Shown in pieces: positions 35,948-44,758 of a DNA stretch of 64,000 nt. Position 1 is the stretch's first letter; each line of letters opens with the position of its first letter. The position numbers were made by a program, and so were the translations under genes. Under the pieces are notes generated by a model. It had not been told where the DNA came from. It saw only the letters and a program-made list of their open reading frames with translations, and searched no databases. Source of the stretch: Aureimonas sp. AU4 (GTDB lineage: Bacteria > Pseudomonadota > Alphaproteobacteria > Rhizobiales > Rhizobiaceae); contig NZ_BBWK01000066.1 in the NCBI RefSeq assembly GCF_001463765.1, positions 1 to 64,000 on the forward strand, in the 5' to 3' direction.

Positions 35948-36732
35948 GCGAGGTTCTTCGCTCCAGGCTCGGCGAGCGCCGCCCCCGCGTCGCGCTGGTT
36001 CTCGGCTCGGGCCTCGGCGCGCTCACCGAGGGCCTCGCGGACGCAGTGCGCATCCCCTATGCCGAGGTCCCAGGCTTTCCACGCTCGGCCGTCAGCGGCC
36101 ATGGCGGCGAGATCGTCGCCGGCCGTCTGAACGGCGCGGAGGTCCTCGTGCTGTCGGGCCGCGTCCACTACTACGAGCGGGGCGATGCGGCGGCCATGCG
36201 GCCCGCGCTGGAGATCCTGCAGGCGGTCGGCATCGACACGCTTCTCCTCACCAATGCCGCTGGCTCGGTAAACCCCGCCATCGAGCCGGGCGAGGTCATG
36301 CTGATCGAGGATCACATCGCCTTTTCCGGCATGAACCCGCTGATCGGCGAGCCGAGCGATCGCCGCTTCGTCGGCATGACGCAAGCCTACGACGGGATCC
36401 TCCACGAGCAGCTGACGAAGAGCGCCGAGCGGATCGGCGTTCCCGTGCATTCGGGCGTCTACATGTGGTTCTCCGGCCCCTCGTTCGAGACGCCGGCCGA
36501 GATCCGCATGGCGCGGCGCCTCGGCGCCGACGCGGTCGGCATGTCCACCGTGCCGGAGGTCATCCTCGCCCGCTTCCTCGGGATGCGCGTCGCCGCCGCC
36601 TCCGTCATCACCAACTGGGGCGCGGGCATCACGGGCGCCGAGCTCAGCCACGAGGAGACCAAGGAGGTCGCCCCGCGCGGGGGAGCCAAGCTCGCGCGCA
36701 TCCTCGCCCACGCCCTTCCGGAGATCGCATGA
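35944..36732 (+). CDS. Purine nucleoside phosphorylase
   Basis: 262 residues from TTG 35944, which overlaps the cdd stop. It is a trimeric-type purine nucleoside phosphorylase: phosphate-binding GSGLG near the start, GRVHYYERG, TNAAGSVNP, GPSFETPAEIRM and VGMSTVPEVILAR are all family marks, with the base-contacting Asn in VITNWGAG. It phosphorolyses purine (deoxy)nucleosides to base and (deoxy)ribose-1-phosphate, the substrate of DeoB encoded on the other strand. The stop overlaps the deoC start. Confidence 0.93.
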   Translation: MSEVLRSRLGERRPRVALVLGSGLGALTEGLADAVRIPYAEVPGFPRSAVSGHGGEIVAGRLNGAEVLVLSGRVHYYERGDAAAMRPALEILQAVGIDTLLLTNAAGSVNPAIEPGEVMLIEDHIAFSGMNPLIGEPSDRRFVGMTQAYDGILHEQLTKSAERIGVPVHSGVYMWFSGPSFETPAEIRMARRLGADAVGMSTVPEVILARFLGMRVAAASVITNWGAGITGAELSHEETKEVAPRGGAKLARILAHALPEIA

Positions 36733-37484
36733 CCGACGCCGAGCTCGCCAAGGTTCTCATCCGCCGCCTGGACCTCACCAACCTCGACGATGCCTGCACG
36801 GCGGGCGACGTCGACGCGCTGATCGAACGGGCGGCGACGCCGGTCGCGGCGGTGGCGGCGATCTGCATATGGCCGCGCTTCGTGGCGCAGGCCCGCGCGA
36901 AGCTGCCGGCCGACATGCGCCTGGCCTGCGTCGTGAACTTTCCCGCCGGCGGCGAGGACGTCGCTGAAACCGTGCGCGAGACGCGGCAGGCGGTGGCGGC
37001 GGGCGCCGACGAGATCGACCTCGTGGTGAGTTGGCGCCGCGCGGGCGACCGGCCGGACGTCATTCGCGACCAGGTGCGTGCCGTGAAGGAGGCCGCCGGC
37101 CCGGCGCGCGTCAAGGCGATCCTCGAGACCGGCGACCTCGTGGACCCTCTCCTGATCCGGGCGGCGGCGGATGCCGCGCTGGAAGGCGGGGCGGACTTCC
37201 TCAAGACCTCCACCGGCAAGAACGGCACGGGCGCGACGCCGGAGGCCGCGCGCCTTCTACTCGACGCCGTCGCCCGGCGCGGCGGCACCGCCGGCTTCAA
37301 GGCATCGGGCGGGATCAGGCGCTTCGAGGATGCCCGCCTCTACTATCGCCTCGCGGAGGAGATCCTGGGCGAGGGGCAGGCCACCGCCGATCGCTTCCGC
37401 ATCGGCGCCTCGGGCGTCCTGGCCGATCTCGTGGCGGTGGCCGGCGGCGAGCGCCGCGCGGACGCCCCGGCTTCGGGCTACTGA
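36729..37484 (+). CDS. deoC: Deoxyribose-phosphate aldolase
   Basis: 251 residues. It splits deoxyribose-5-phosphate into glyceraldehyde-3-phosphate and acetaldehyde. The Schiff-base lysine is K159 in [11 protein letters not shown], the helper lysine K191 in GFKASGG, and the active-site Asp is in DEIDLV. ATG 36729 overlaps the phosphorylase stop. It completes the route from deoxynucleosides to central metabolism together with deoA and deoB. Confidence 0.96.
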   Translation: MTDAELAKVLIRRLDLTNLDDACTAGDVDALIERAATPVAAVAAICIWPRFVAQARAKLPADMRLACVVNFPAGGEDVAETVRETRQAVAAGADEIDLVVSWRRAGDRPDVIRDQVRAVKEAAGPARVKAILETGDLVDPLLIRAAADAALEGGADFLKTSTGKNGTGATPEAARLLLDAVARRGGTAGFKASGGIRRFEDARLYYRLAEEILGEGQATADRFRIGASGVLADLVAVAGGERRADAPASGY

Positions 37485-37486
37485 CC

Positions 37487-38803
37487 GTGACGCGCTTCCT
37501 GCCGCAGGAGGCGATCCGGCAGAAGCGCGACGGCGTGGTGCTGGAGGGAAGCACCGTCCGTCGCTTCATCGAGGGCGTGACCGCCGGCGAGGTGAGCGAC
37601 GCGCAGATCGCCGCCTTCGCCATGGCGGCGTTCCTGCGCGGCATGACGCCGAGCGAGACGGTCGATCTGACGCTCGCCATGCGCGATTCCGGCGACACGC
37701 TGCGCTGGGACGACCTGCCCGGGCCCGTCGCCGACAAGCACTCCACCGGCGGGGTGGGCGACAACGTCTCGCTCATGCTGGCGCCGATCGCCGCCGCCTG
37801 CGGCCTTTATGTGCCGATGATCTCCGGGCGCGGCCTTGGCCATACCGGCGGCACGCTCGACAAGCTGGAGGCGATCCCCGGCTACGACGTGCGCCCCGAC
37901 GAACGTAGGTTCCGCGACGTCGTGCGCGAGGCGGGCTGCGCCATCGTCGGGCAGACCGCGCGTCTCGCGCCGGCCGACGGGCGCATCTACGCCGTGCGCG
38001 ACGTCACCGCGACCGTGGAATCGGTGCCCCTCATCACCGCCTCGATCCTGTCCAAGAAGCTCGCCGCCGGGCTCCCGTCGCTCGTGCTCGACGTGAAGAC
38101 GGGCTCGGGCGCCTTCATGAGCCGGCGCGAGGACGCCGAAACCCTGGCGCGCTCGCTGGTCGAGGTGGCGCAAGGCGCGGGGGTCGCCGCGTCCGCGCTC
38201 GTCACCGACATGGACCAGCCGCTGGCCTCCGTCGCCGGCAACGCGGTGGAGGTGGCGAACGCCGTCCGCTTCCTCACCGGAGAGCGGCAGGACACGCGCC
38301 TGCGCGAGGTGACGCTGGCCCTGTGCGGCGAGATGCTGCGTCTGGCGCAACTCGCCGGAACGGCCGGGGAGGGGGCGGCCATGGCCGCCCGCGCACTGGA
38401 CGAGGGCCGCGCCACGGAGCGCTTCGGCCGCATGGTCGCGGCGCTCGGCGGCCCCGCCGACTTCGTCGAGCGCTTCGAGCACCATCTGCCGCAGGCGCCG
38501 GTCCGCCTCGAGGTCCCGGCCGGCGAGGCGGGCACCGTGCAAACGGTCGACGCGCGCGCGCTCGGTCTTGCGGTGGTGCGGCTCGGGGGCGGCCGGACAC
38601 GCGCCGAGGATCCAGTGGATCCCGCCGTCGGGCTGACCGGCCTCGCCCCGATCGGGCGCCGGCTGGAGCCGGGCGACGCGCTCGCCGTGGTTCATGCGCG
38701 AGACCGCGCGTCCGCCGAGGCGGCAATCGCCGATGTGCGGGCCGCCTTCCGCCTGGGCGAGGCGGGCGCATCGGGACCGGCGGTGATCGGCCGGATCGGA
38801 TAG
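37487..38803 (+). CDS. deoA: Thymidine phosphorylase
   Basis: 438 residues from GTG 37487, two bases after the deoC stop. [15 protein letters not shown] is the phosphate-binding motif, [20 protein letters not shown] the family signature, and [23 protein letters not shown] the second conserved block. It phosphorolyses thymidine or deoxyuridine. It is the last gene of the plus-strand salvage operon and converges with the minus-strand unit 20 bp away. Confidence 0.96.
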   Translation: MTRFLPQEAIRQKRDGVVLEGSTVRRFIEGVTAGEVSDAQIAAFAMAAFLRGMTPSETVDLTLAMRDSGDTLRWDDLPGPVADKHSTGGVGDNVSLMLAPIAAACGLYVPMISGRGLGHTGGTLDKLEAIPGYDVRPDERRFRDVVREAGCAIVGQTARLAPADGRIYAVRDVTATVESVPLITASILSKKLAAGLPSLVLDVKTGSGAFMSRREDAETLARSLVEVAQGAGVAASALVTDMDQPLASVAGNAVEVANAVRFLTGERQDTRLREVTLALCGEMLRLAQLAGTAGEGAAMAARALDEGRATERFGRMVAALGGPADFVERFEHHLPQAPVRLEVPAGEAGTVQTVDARALGLAVVRLGGGRTRAEDPVDPAVGLTGLAPIGRRLEPGDALAVVHARDRASAEAAIADVRAAFRLGEAGASGPAVIGRIG

Positions 38804-38823
38804 CGCGCGGGAATGCGCGGGCG

Positions 38824-39354
38824 TCAGGGCTCCAGCGTCAGCCAGCCGTCCGCGACGCCATAGCGGCGCAGGGACTTCAGGTAGCTCATGCCGAGAAGAA
38901 CGGTGTCGCCGAGCGCGTTGCCCTTCAGCACCATGACGTCGGCCGGGCGGGGCGGGAGCGTGCCGAGCGCGAGGCGGTCGATGCGCAGGAGGGCGGCCCG
39001 GGCCTCGCCGTTCGCGGTCCGCGCCTCGTAGCGGAACTCGGCCTGCGCGGGCGCAAGGCCGATGCGGCGCGCCGTCGTCTCGCTCATCGCGACATAGGTC
39101 GCCCCGGTATCCACCAGCACCGCCAGGCGTCGGCCGTTCGCGGTCGCCTCGCTGCGGAAATGTCCATCCGGATCGGCCCGCAGGCGCAGGGCGCGCCCGG
39201 GAGCCGGCGCTGGAAGGGCGGCCTCCACCACGCGGGGAGCGGGGTCGAGCGCTTCCGGCCGGGCGAGGCTGACCTGGTAGCGCTCGAAGACGGACGGAAA
39301 GGCGAGCGCCAGCAGCGAGGCGCCGGTCGTCAGGACCAGGAGAGACTTGAACAT
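38824..39354 (-). CDS. Retropepsin-like aspartic protease (TIGR02281 type)
   Basis: 176 residues from ATG 39354. One N-terminal hydrophobic helix (SLLVLTTGASLLALAF) anchors it in the membrane with the rest in the periplasm. The active site is LVDTGATYVAMS, the DTG of clan AA retropepsins, and VLLGMSYLKSL is the second conserved element. These small proteins dimerise; natural substrates are unknown. It lies downstream of upp on the same strand with a 107-base gap. Confidence 0.88.
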   Translation of the reverse strand: MFKSLLVLTTGASLLALAFPSVFERYQVSLARPEALDPAPRVVEAALPAPAPGRALRLRADPDGHFRSEATANGRRLAVLVDTGATYVAMSETTARRIGLAPAQAEFRYEARTANGEARAALLRIDRLALGTLPPRPADVMVLKGNALGDTVLLGMSYLKSLRRYGVADGWLTLEP

Positions 39355-39461
39355 GGCCGGGCCGCGCGGGAATCGGATCGAGGTCCGAGCCTGCGCGCGC
39401 CATCCTTGCAGAATAGCTGACGAACCGCGACCGGCGGCTCGCCATGGTGAAGAAAGGCTTG

Positions 39462-40091
39462 CTACTTCGTGCCGTACATGCGGTCGCCCGCGTCGCCGAG
39501 GCCGGGCACGATATAGCCCTTCTCGTTCAGCCGCGCGTCGATCGAGGCGGTGAAGATCGGAATGTCCGGGTGGGCGGCGCGGAAGCGCTCGATGCCTTCG
39601 GGGGCGGCGAGAAGGCACAGGAAGCGGATGTTGCGCGCGCCCCGCTCCTTGAGCTTGGTCATGGCCGCCGAGGCGGAGTTGGCGGTCGCCAGCATCGGGT
39701 CCACCACGATGATCAGGCGGTTCCCCAGATCCTCCGGCGCCTTGAAGTAGTATTCCACCGGCTGAAGGGTCTCATGGTCGCGGTAGAGCCCGATATGGGC
39801 GACGCGGGCGGCCGGCACGAGGTCGAGCATGCCCTCCAGAAGCCCGTTGCCGGCGCGCAGGATCGAGGCGAAGACGAGCTTCTTGCCCTCCAGGATCGGG
39901 GCGTCCATCTCCTCCATCGGCGTCTCGATGCGCATCGTGGTGAGGTCAAGCTCGCGTGTCACCTCGTAGCAGAGCAGCGTCGAGATCTCGCGCAGGAGGC
40001 GGCGGAAGCTCGCCGTCGAGGTCTCCTTCTTCCGCATCAGGGTCAGCTTGTGCTGGACGAGCGGGTGATCGATGACGGTGACGCCGTCCAT
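39462..40091 (-). CDS. upp: Uracil phosphoribosyltransferase
   Basis: 209 residues from ATG 40091. It makes UMP from uracil and [19 protein letters not shown] opens the protein, [16 protein letters not shown] and [18 protein letters not shown] are the uracil-binding parts. The PRPP loop reads [14 protein letters not shown], where many homologues have a Gly (ATGNSA or ATGGSA), a conservative but notable change. It follows add by 40 bp on the same strand. Confidence 0.96.
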   Translation of the reverse strand: MDGVTVIDHPLVQHKLTLMRKKETSTASFRRLLREISTLLCYEVTRELDLTTMRIETPMEEMDAPILEGKKLVFASILRAGNGLLEGMLDLVPAARVAHIGLYRDHETLQPVEYYFKAPEDLGNRLIIVVDPMLATANSASAAMTKLKERGARNIRFLCLLAAPEGIERFRAAHPDIPIFTASIDARLNEKGYIVPGLGDAGDRMYGTK

Positions 40092-40131
40092 GGGAGCCTC
40101 GCGAAATGAAAGCCGTGTGTTCGGGATCGGC

Positions 40132-41121
40132 TTAGCGGGTCGCGGGCGGTGCGCCAAGCCGGAGCGCGGCCAGGGCCAGCTTCTCCAGAAGCCTTTGACG
40201 CGTCGGCTCGTCCACGAAGGCCGCCTCGATCGCCTGGCGCGTCAGCATTACCGGGTCGAGGCCGCGGGTTCGGGCAAAGGCATACTCGGCGGCGAGGTCC
40301 GTGCCGAAGAAGGGCGGGTCGTCGGTCGAGACCGTGACGCGGACCCCGGCCTCGCGCAGCGCCCGCAGGGGATGGTCCTCGGGCGAAAAGACGCCGAGCG
40401 CGACGTTGGAGCCCGGACAGACCTCGAGCGTCACGCCCTCGCGCGCGAGGCGCTCCACGACGCGGCGATCTTCCACCGCGCGCACCCCGTGGCCGATGCG
40501 CGAAACGCCGAGCGCGTCCAGCGTCTCGTCGACCGCCGCCGCCCCCGCGAACTCGCCGGCATGGGCGGTCAGGCCGAGGCCGGCGTCGCGCGCGATGCCG
40601 AAGGCGTGCGCGAAGTCGGCGGCCCGTCCCACGCGCTCGTCGCCGGCAAGGCCGAAGCCGGTGACGAGCGGCTCGGCCGCGGTTGCGGCCAGGCGCGCCG
40701 CCGCCTCGACGGCCTCCACGCCGAAATGCCGCACGCCGACCACCGTCAGCCGGGCCGTGATGCCGTGCCGGCGCTCGGCCTCGTGCGCCCCGGCGGCCAC
40801 CGCGCCGAGATAGGCGAGCGGGTCGAGCCCGCTCCGGCGCGCATGGTCGGGCGAGACGGTGAGCTCGGCGTAGATCGCGCCCTGGCGCGCGATCGAGCCG
40901 AGAACGGCATGGGCCAGGGCCCGGTAGTCCTCGGGCCGGCGCAAGAGCGCCGCGATCCGGTCATAGGTTTCGAGGAAGCCCGTGAAGCCGTTCCAGCGGT
41001 AGCGCTCGCCCGCGATCGCATCCTCGATCGCGATCCCCTCCCGCGCTGCCAGCTCGCGCGCCATGGCAACCGGCATCGCGCCTTCGAGGTGGCAATGAAG
41101 CTCGGCGAGCGGCGCGGTCAC
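40132..41121 (-). CDS. add: Adenosine deaminase
   Basis: 329 residues from GTG 41121. The zinc motif HCHLEG (H9, H11), the catalytic block [15 protein letters not shown] and [11 protein letters not shown] are all present, so it should convert (deoxy)adenosine to (deoxy)inosine, which the purine phosphorylase then splits. Some relatives deaminate adenine instead; the presence of the nucleoside set favours adenosine. The start overlaps the deoB stop by four bases. Confidence 0.93.
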   Translation of the reverse strand: MTAPLAELHCHLEGAMPVAMARELAAREGIAIEDAIAGERYRWNGFTGFLETYDRIAALLRRPEDYRALAHAVLGSIARQGAIYAELTVSPDHARRSGLDPLAYLGAVAAGAHEAERRHGITARLTVVGVRHFGVEAVEAAARLAATAAEPLVTGFGLAGDERVGRAADFAHAFGIARDAGLGLTAHAGEFAGAAAVDETLDALGVSRIGHGVRAVEDRRVVERLAREGVTLEVCPGSNVALGVFSPEDHPLRALREAGVRVTVSTDDPPFFGTDLAAEYAFARTRGLDPVMLTRQAIEAAFVDEPTRQRLLEKLALAALRLGAPPATR

Positions 41122-42311
41122 AGGACGCTGCGCCCATGCGGTCCGGGCGCGAGGCCGAGATGGGCGGCGATGCTCTCGCCGATATCGGCGAAGGTCACCA
41201 TCGGGGGCAGGGGACCCGTCGGCAGTCCCGGCCCTTGGAGGAGCACCGGCACCGCCTCGCGCGTGTGGTCGGTGCCTTTCCAGGTCGGGTCGCAGCCGTG
41301 ATCGGCGGTGAGGCACAGGAGGTCGCCCGGCCGAAGGGCGGCGAGGAGCTCGGGCACGCGCGCGTCGAAGCGCTCGATCTCGGCCGCGTAGCCCGCGACG
41401 TCCCGCCGGTGGCCGTGCGCCGAGTCGAAGTCGACGCAGTTGGCGAAGACGAGGTCGCCGTCCCCCGCCTCGCGCAGCGCCTCCAGCGTCCGATCGAGCA
41501 CCGCCCCGTTGTCGCCGGCCTTGAGCGAGCGCGTGACGCCCTGTCCCGCGAAGATGTCGGAGACCTTGCCGATCGCATGGACGGCGCCGCCCGCCGCCAC
41601 GACGCGGTCGAGAAGCGTCGGTTCGGGCGGCGGCACGGCAAAGTCGCGCCGGTTGGCGGTGCGCCGGAAGTCGGCCGCGCTTGTTCCGGCAAAGGGACGG
41701 GCGATGACGCGGCCGATGCGCAAGGGGTCGACGAGGCGGCGCGCCGTGCGGCACAGGTCCAGAAGGCGCTCGAGACCGAAGCTCTCCTCGTGCGCGGCGA
41801 TCTGCAGCACGCTGTCGGCCGAGGTGTAGAGGATGGGCTTGCCGGTCGCCATGCTCTCCTCGCCGAGTTCGGCGATGATCTCGGTGCCCGAGGCATGGCG
41901 CTCGCCCAGAACGCCGGGAAGCTGCATGTCCCGTATGAGCTGCGCGACGAGCGCGGGCGGGAAGCAGGGCACGGTTCGCGGGAAGTAGCCCCAGTCGAAG
42001 GGCAACGGCACGCCCGCGATCTCCCAGTGGCCGGACGGCGTGTCCTTGCCGCGCGAGCGCTCCGTGGCGCGGCCCCACAGACCGGCGGGCATGTTCCCGC
42101 GCGGCCGGCCAGCGGCATGGAAGAGCCCGAGGCGGGCGAGATGGGGGGCGAGAAGGGGGCCCGAGCGCAGGCCCGCGCGGTCGGCTCGGCCGGCGTCGGC
42201 GGCGGCCTCGATATGGCCGAGCGTGTCGGCGCCCTCGTCCCCGTAGGTCGCCGCATCCGGCGCGCCGCCGATTCCCAGCGAGTCGAGGACGATCAGAACG
42301 GCACGCGGCAT
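41118..42311 (-). CDS. deoB: Phosphopentomutase
   Basis: 397 residues from ATG 42311. It interconverts (deoxy)ribose-1-phosphate and -5-phosphate. D10 in [12 protein letters not shown], the phospho-acceptor T91 in [27 protein letters not shown]-like [13 protein letters not shown] and [11 protein letters not shown] give the complete alkaline-phosphatase-type metal site. It is the first of a coupled deoB-add-upp set opposite the deoCA operon. Confidence 0.96.
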   Translation of the reverse strand: MPRAVLIVLDSLGIGGAPDAATYGDEGADTLGHIEAAADAGRADRAGLRSGPLLAPHLARLGLFHAAGRPRGNMPAGLWGRATERSRGKDTPSGHWEIAGVPLPFDWGYFPRTVPCFPPALVAQLIRDMQLPGVLGERHASGTEIIAELGEESMATGKPILYTSADSVLQIAAHEESFGLERLLDLCRTARRLVDPLRIGRVIARPFAGTSAADFRRTANRRDFAVPPPEPTLLDRVVAAGGAVHAIGKVSDIFAGQGVTRSLKAGDNGAVLDRTLEALREAGDGDLVFANCVDFDSAHGHRRDVAGYAAEIERFDARVPELLAALRPGDLLCLTADHGCDPTWKGTDHTREAVPVLLQGPGLPTGPLPPMVTFADIGESIAAHLGLAPGPHGRSVL

Positions 42312-42388
42312 GGGGGCTCCGGAACGGCGGCGGGAGCCGATCATGCCACGACGCGACGGGCGGTGGAAACCGCGTGGCAGGCCCGGCC

Positions 42389-42847
42389 TCAGGGGGACGT
42401 GCCGGCGCTTCCCGCCACCATGCCCTCGCGGGCGGTGAACTGTCCGATCGCGCTCGTGAGGCTCGTCTGGGTGTCGCCGATCGTGGCGCGCGGCTCGCAT
42501 TGCGGCGCGCAGGCATAGGTCGTGCGGGCGGCCTGGCGATAGATCCGCAGCGTTCCCGCCTCGGCTGACCCTACGGTGATCTGACCGTCCATGATGACCG
42601 CGCCGTCGGCTCCCAGAACCACGACGTTGGTGGTCCCGTAGGACCGGCCCGTGAGCACCAGCGTCTGCGCGTCGTGCACCGCGACGTCGGCGATGGCCGG
42701 ATTGCCGATCACGACCGTCTCGGCCGGATGCGCGATCTTCAGGATGCGGGCCTGGTCGATGGCGACCCGCAGGTCCGGACCGTCCGCGGCGAGGGTCGCG
42801 GCTGGCGCGGCGAAAAGGGCGGCGAGGAGGAAGAGAGCTGCACGCAT
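42389..42847 (-). CDS. Stand-alone pilus/secretin N-terminal domain protein
   Basis: 152 residues. A signal peptide ends ATLAADG. The body matches the pilus assembly N-terminal domain found at the start of CpaC secretins (PF13629 style): [20 protein letters not shown] then [14 protein letters not shown], closely resembling the same region of the CpaC encoded at 44759 (IIVANPAVADAV, GQTNVFVFDQ). There is no secretin barrel. Two cysteines near the end (YACAPQC) could form a disulphide. It diverges from the flp-cpa cluster and is probably an accessory periplasmic pilus factor; co-transcription with deoB, 77 bp downstream, is possible. Confidence 0.85.
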   Translation of the reverse strand: MRAALFLLAALFAAPAATLAADGPDLRVAIDQARILKIAHPAETVVIGNPAIADVAVHDAQTLVLTGRSYGTTNVVVLGADGAVIMDGQITVGSAEAGTLRIYRQAARTTYACAPQCEPRATIGDTQTSLTSAIGQFTAREGMVAGSAGTSP

Positions 42848-43101
42848 GCGCTTTGCGGATCCTCGTCAAAGGCGGGGTCGGGTTCACGAATTCCTTAGCG
42901 CCCGGATGCCTAATGGCTCGTTACTGGAATGGATTCCGAACTGATTCAGCATTCCGGCGAAAGGGATGTGTTCATCGCCCGTTAACTTCGCCTCTTAAGG
43001 GGCGCGCAACGGCATCCCGGTATGTTGATCCCATCCGAGGCATCGGAACGATGTTCGGGAAAGGCTTCACCAGACTTTAGGTCATCCAGGAAGGACGTCC
43101 G
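42848..43101 (+). promoter_or_regulatory. Divergent promoter region of the pilus cluster
   Basis: 254 bases between the minus-strand pilus-domain gene and flp. It contains TTAA at 42982-42985 and 42995-42998 with 9 bases between, close to but not the same as the CtrA pattern TTAA-N7-TTAA. GGAAGGACG precedes the flp start. Composition is AT-richer at 42895-42960. Promoter use is inferred from position. Confidence 0.45.
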
Positions 43102-43284
43102 ATGTTCCAGCTCATCAACCGCTTCAAGAAGAACTCCAAGGGTGCGACGGCGATCGAGTACGGCCTGATCGCCGCGCTGGTCGGTACCGCGATCATCGCC
43201 GGCGCGACGACGCTCGGCAGCAGCCTCAGCGGCACCTTCTCCACGATCGGAAGCACGGTGACGTCGAAGACCAAGACGAACTAA
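43102..43284 (+). CDS. flp: Flp-family type IVb pilin
   Basis: 60 residues. A short basic leader ending in KG is followed by the cleavage site G/ATAIEYGLIAALV, the standard Flp motif with Glu and Tyr at mature positions 5 and 6. A hydrophobic helix follows, with a Ser/Thr-rich C-terminus. Mature subunits form the thin adhesive Tad/Flp pilus used in surface attachment. It is the first gene of the cluster and is followed by the prepilin peptidase gene. Confidence 0.96.
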   Translation: MFQLINRFKKNSKGATAIEYGLIAALVGTAIIAGATTLGSSLSGTFSTIGSTVTSKTKTN

Positions 43285-43314
43285 AAACTTTCGATCGTGC
43301 AGAAGGGTCTTGAT

Positions 43315-43821
43315 ATGATGCTCGCCCTTCTCGTCTTTCCCGTCGCGATGGTCGTCGCGGCGGGAACGGATATCTGGCGTATGACGATCCCCAATAGCTT
43401 GGTGATCCTCCTCGCGCTTGCCTTCTTGCCCTATGCGCTGGGGCTGGGCTTTCCGGTCGCGGTCATCGGACTGCATATGGCGGCCGGCTTCGGCCTCCTT
43501 CTTCTCGGCATCCTCTTCTTTGCCCTCAACTGGATGGGTGGGGGGGACGCCAAGCTGATCGCAGCCGCCGCGCTCTGGCTCGGACCAGGCCCCGAACTTC
43601 TTCGCTACCTTCTTCTTGCCTCCGTGCTCGGCGGCGTCCTGACGCTCGTTCTGCTTCTGTCGCGCCGCCTCGTGGCGCCCGCAACGGGCTACAGTTCCAT
43701 CGACCGCCTGCTTGATCCCGCCAACGGCGCGCCCTACGGCGTCGCCCTCGGGATCGCCGGACTGCTCGTGACCCCGGCCCTGCCGGGCGCGGCCCAACTC
43801 ATGGCCGCCCTTGCGCCATGA
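43315..43821 (+). CDS. cpaA: Prepilin peptidase CpaA/TadV
   Basis: 168 residues from ATG 43315, with AGAAGGG upstream; a GTG at 43297 is the alternative. It is an integral membrane protease with about six helices. The two catalytic aspartates of type IV prepilin peptidases are in GTDIWRMTIPN and in the GGGD of WMGGGDAKLIAAAALW. It removes the leader of the Flp pilin encoded just upstream. The larger methylase domain of PilD-type enzymes is absent, as usual for CpaA. Confidence 0.93.
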   Translation: MMLALLVFPVAMVVAAGTDIWRMTIPNSLVILLALAFLPYALGLGFPVAVIGLHMAAGFGLLLLGILFFALNWMGGGDAKLIAAAALWLGPGPELLRYLLLASVLGGVLTLVLLLSRRLVAPATGYSSIDRLLDPANGAPYGVALGIAGLLVTPALPGAAQLMAALAP

Positions 43822-43855
43822 TGGTGAACGTCTTCTTCACGGGGTTCGCGCTTCG

Positions 43856-43863
43856 TTAACCAT
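43856..43863 (+). promoter_or_regulatory. TTAACCAT element upstream of cpaB
   Basis: TTAACCAT equals a CtrA half-site as known from Caulobacter. It lies 71 bp before cpaB in a 112-bp gap, suggesting a second, cell-cycle-linked promoter inside the cluster. Single half-sites occur by chance, so this is tentative. Confidence 0.35.
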
Positions 43864-43933
43864 GTGGTGAGACTTCCCCTGCGATAAAGCACCATGGGCT
43901 CCAAGGGGGAGCCGTGCGTGTCCGGGGGATGGC

Positions 43934-44755
43934 ATGAGCGTGGCCCGTGTGGCGATCTTCGGTGTCGCGGCCGTCGCAGCGGTTGGGGCCGGTTTCATCG
44001 CGCTTCAGCTCTCGGCCCGACCCGAAGAGCCCGTGATCATCAATGCCCAGCCGGTCGAGCCGCCCATCAAGCTGGTGGACGTGCTGGTCGCCTCGCGCGA
44101 CATCCCGATGGGATCGCGCGTCGACGACGCCCTCGACTGGATGAAATGGCCCGAGGATGGCGTCTCCTCGACGCTCCTGCGCCGCGACCAGCGCCCCGAG
44201 GCGCTTGCCGAGCTCAAGGGCTCGATCGCCCGGCAGAGCTTCTTCTCCGGCGAGCCGATCCGCGAGGCCAAGCTCATCAAGAGCGACCGCGGCTTCCTGT
44301 CGGCCATCCTGCCCGAGGGCAAGCGCGCCATCGCGGTCGCGATCTCCACCGAGACGGCCGCCGGCGGCTTCATCCTGCCCAACGACCACGTCGACGTGAT
44401 CATGACGCGCTCGCGCGATGCAACGCCATCGCAGCCCGCCGGTATCGATACCGAGACCGTTCTCAAGAACCTGCGCGTCCTCGCCATCGACCAGAACGTC
44501 GAGGAGAAGGACGGCGAGCGCGTCGTGGTCGGCTCCACCGCCACGCTCGAGGTCGATCCCAAGCAGGCCGAAGCCCTGACGGCCGCCGCGCGCATGACCG
44601 ACAAGCTGATCCTGTCGCTGCGCTCGCTCTCGGACTCGGTTCCCGGCTCGCCCGGCTATGCCGCCTTCCTTCTGGAGCAGGCCAAGAACCCCGAGGCCAG
44701 CCGCATCCGCCTCGTGCGCTACGGCAAGACCTCCGACGTCACCACCAGGAACTGA
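43934..44755 (+). CDS. cpaB: Flp pilus assembly protein CpaB
   Basis: 273 residues. One N-terminal helix (VAIFGVAAVAAVGAGFIAL) places the protein in the periplasm. A SAF domain follows (VDVLVASRDIPMGSRVDD), then the RcpC-like region with RAIAVAISTETAAGGFILPNDHVDV-type sequence. CpaB works with the secretin CpaC in the outer-membrane part of the pilus machine. The gap to cpaC is only 3 bases. Confidence 0.94.
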   Translation: MSVARVAIFGVAAVAAVGAGFIALQLSARPEEPVIINAQPVEPPIKLVDVLVASRDIPMGSRVDDALDWMKWPEDGVSSTLLRRDQRPEALAELKGSIARQSFFSGEPIREAKLIKSDRGFLSAILPEGKRAIAVAISTETAAGGFILPNDHVDVIMTRSRDATPSQPAGIDTETVLKNLRVLAIDQNVEEKDGERVVVGSTATLEVDPKQAEALTAAARMTDKLILSLRSLSDSVPGSPGYAAFLLEQAKNPEASRIRLVRYGKTSDVTTRN

Positions 44756-44758
44756 CCG

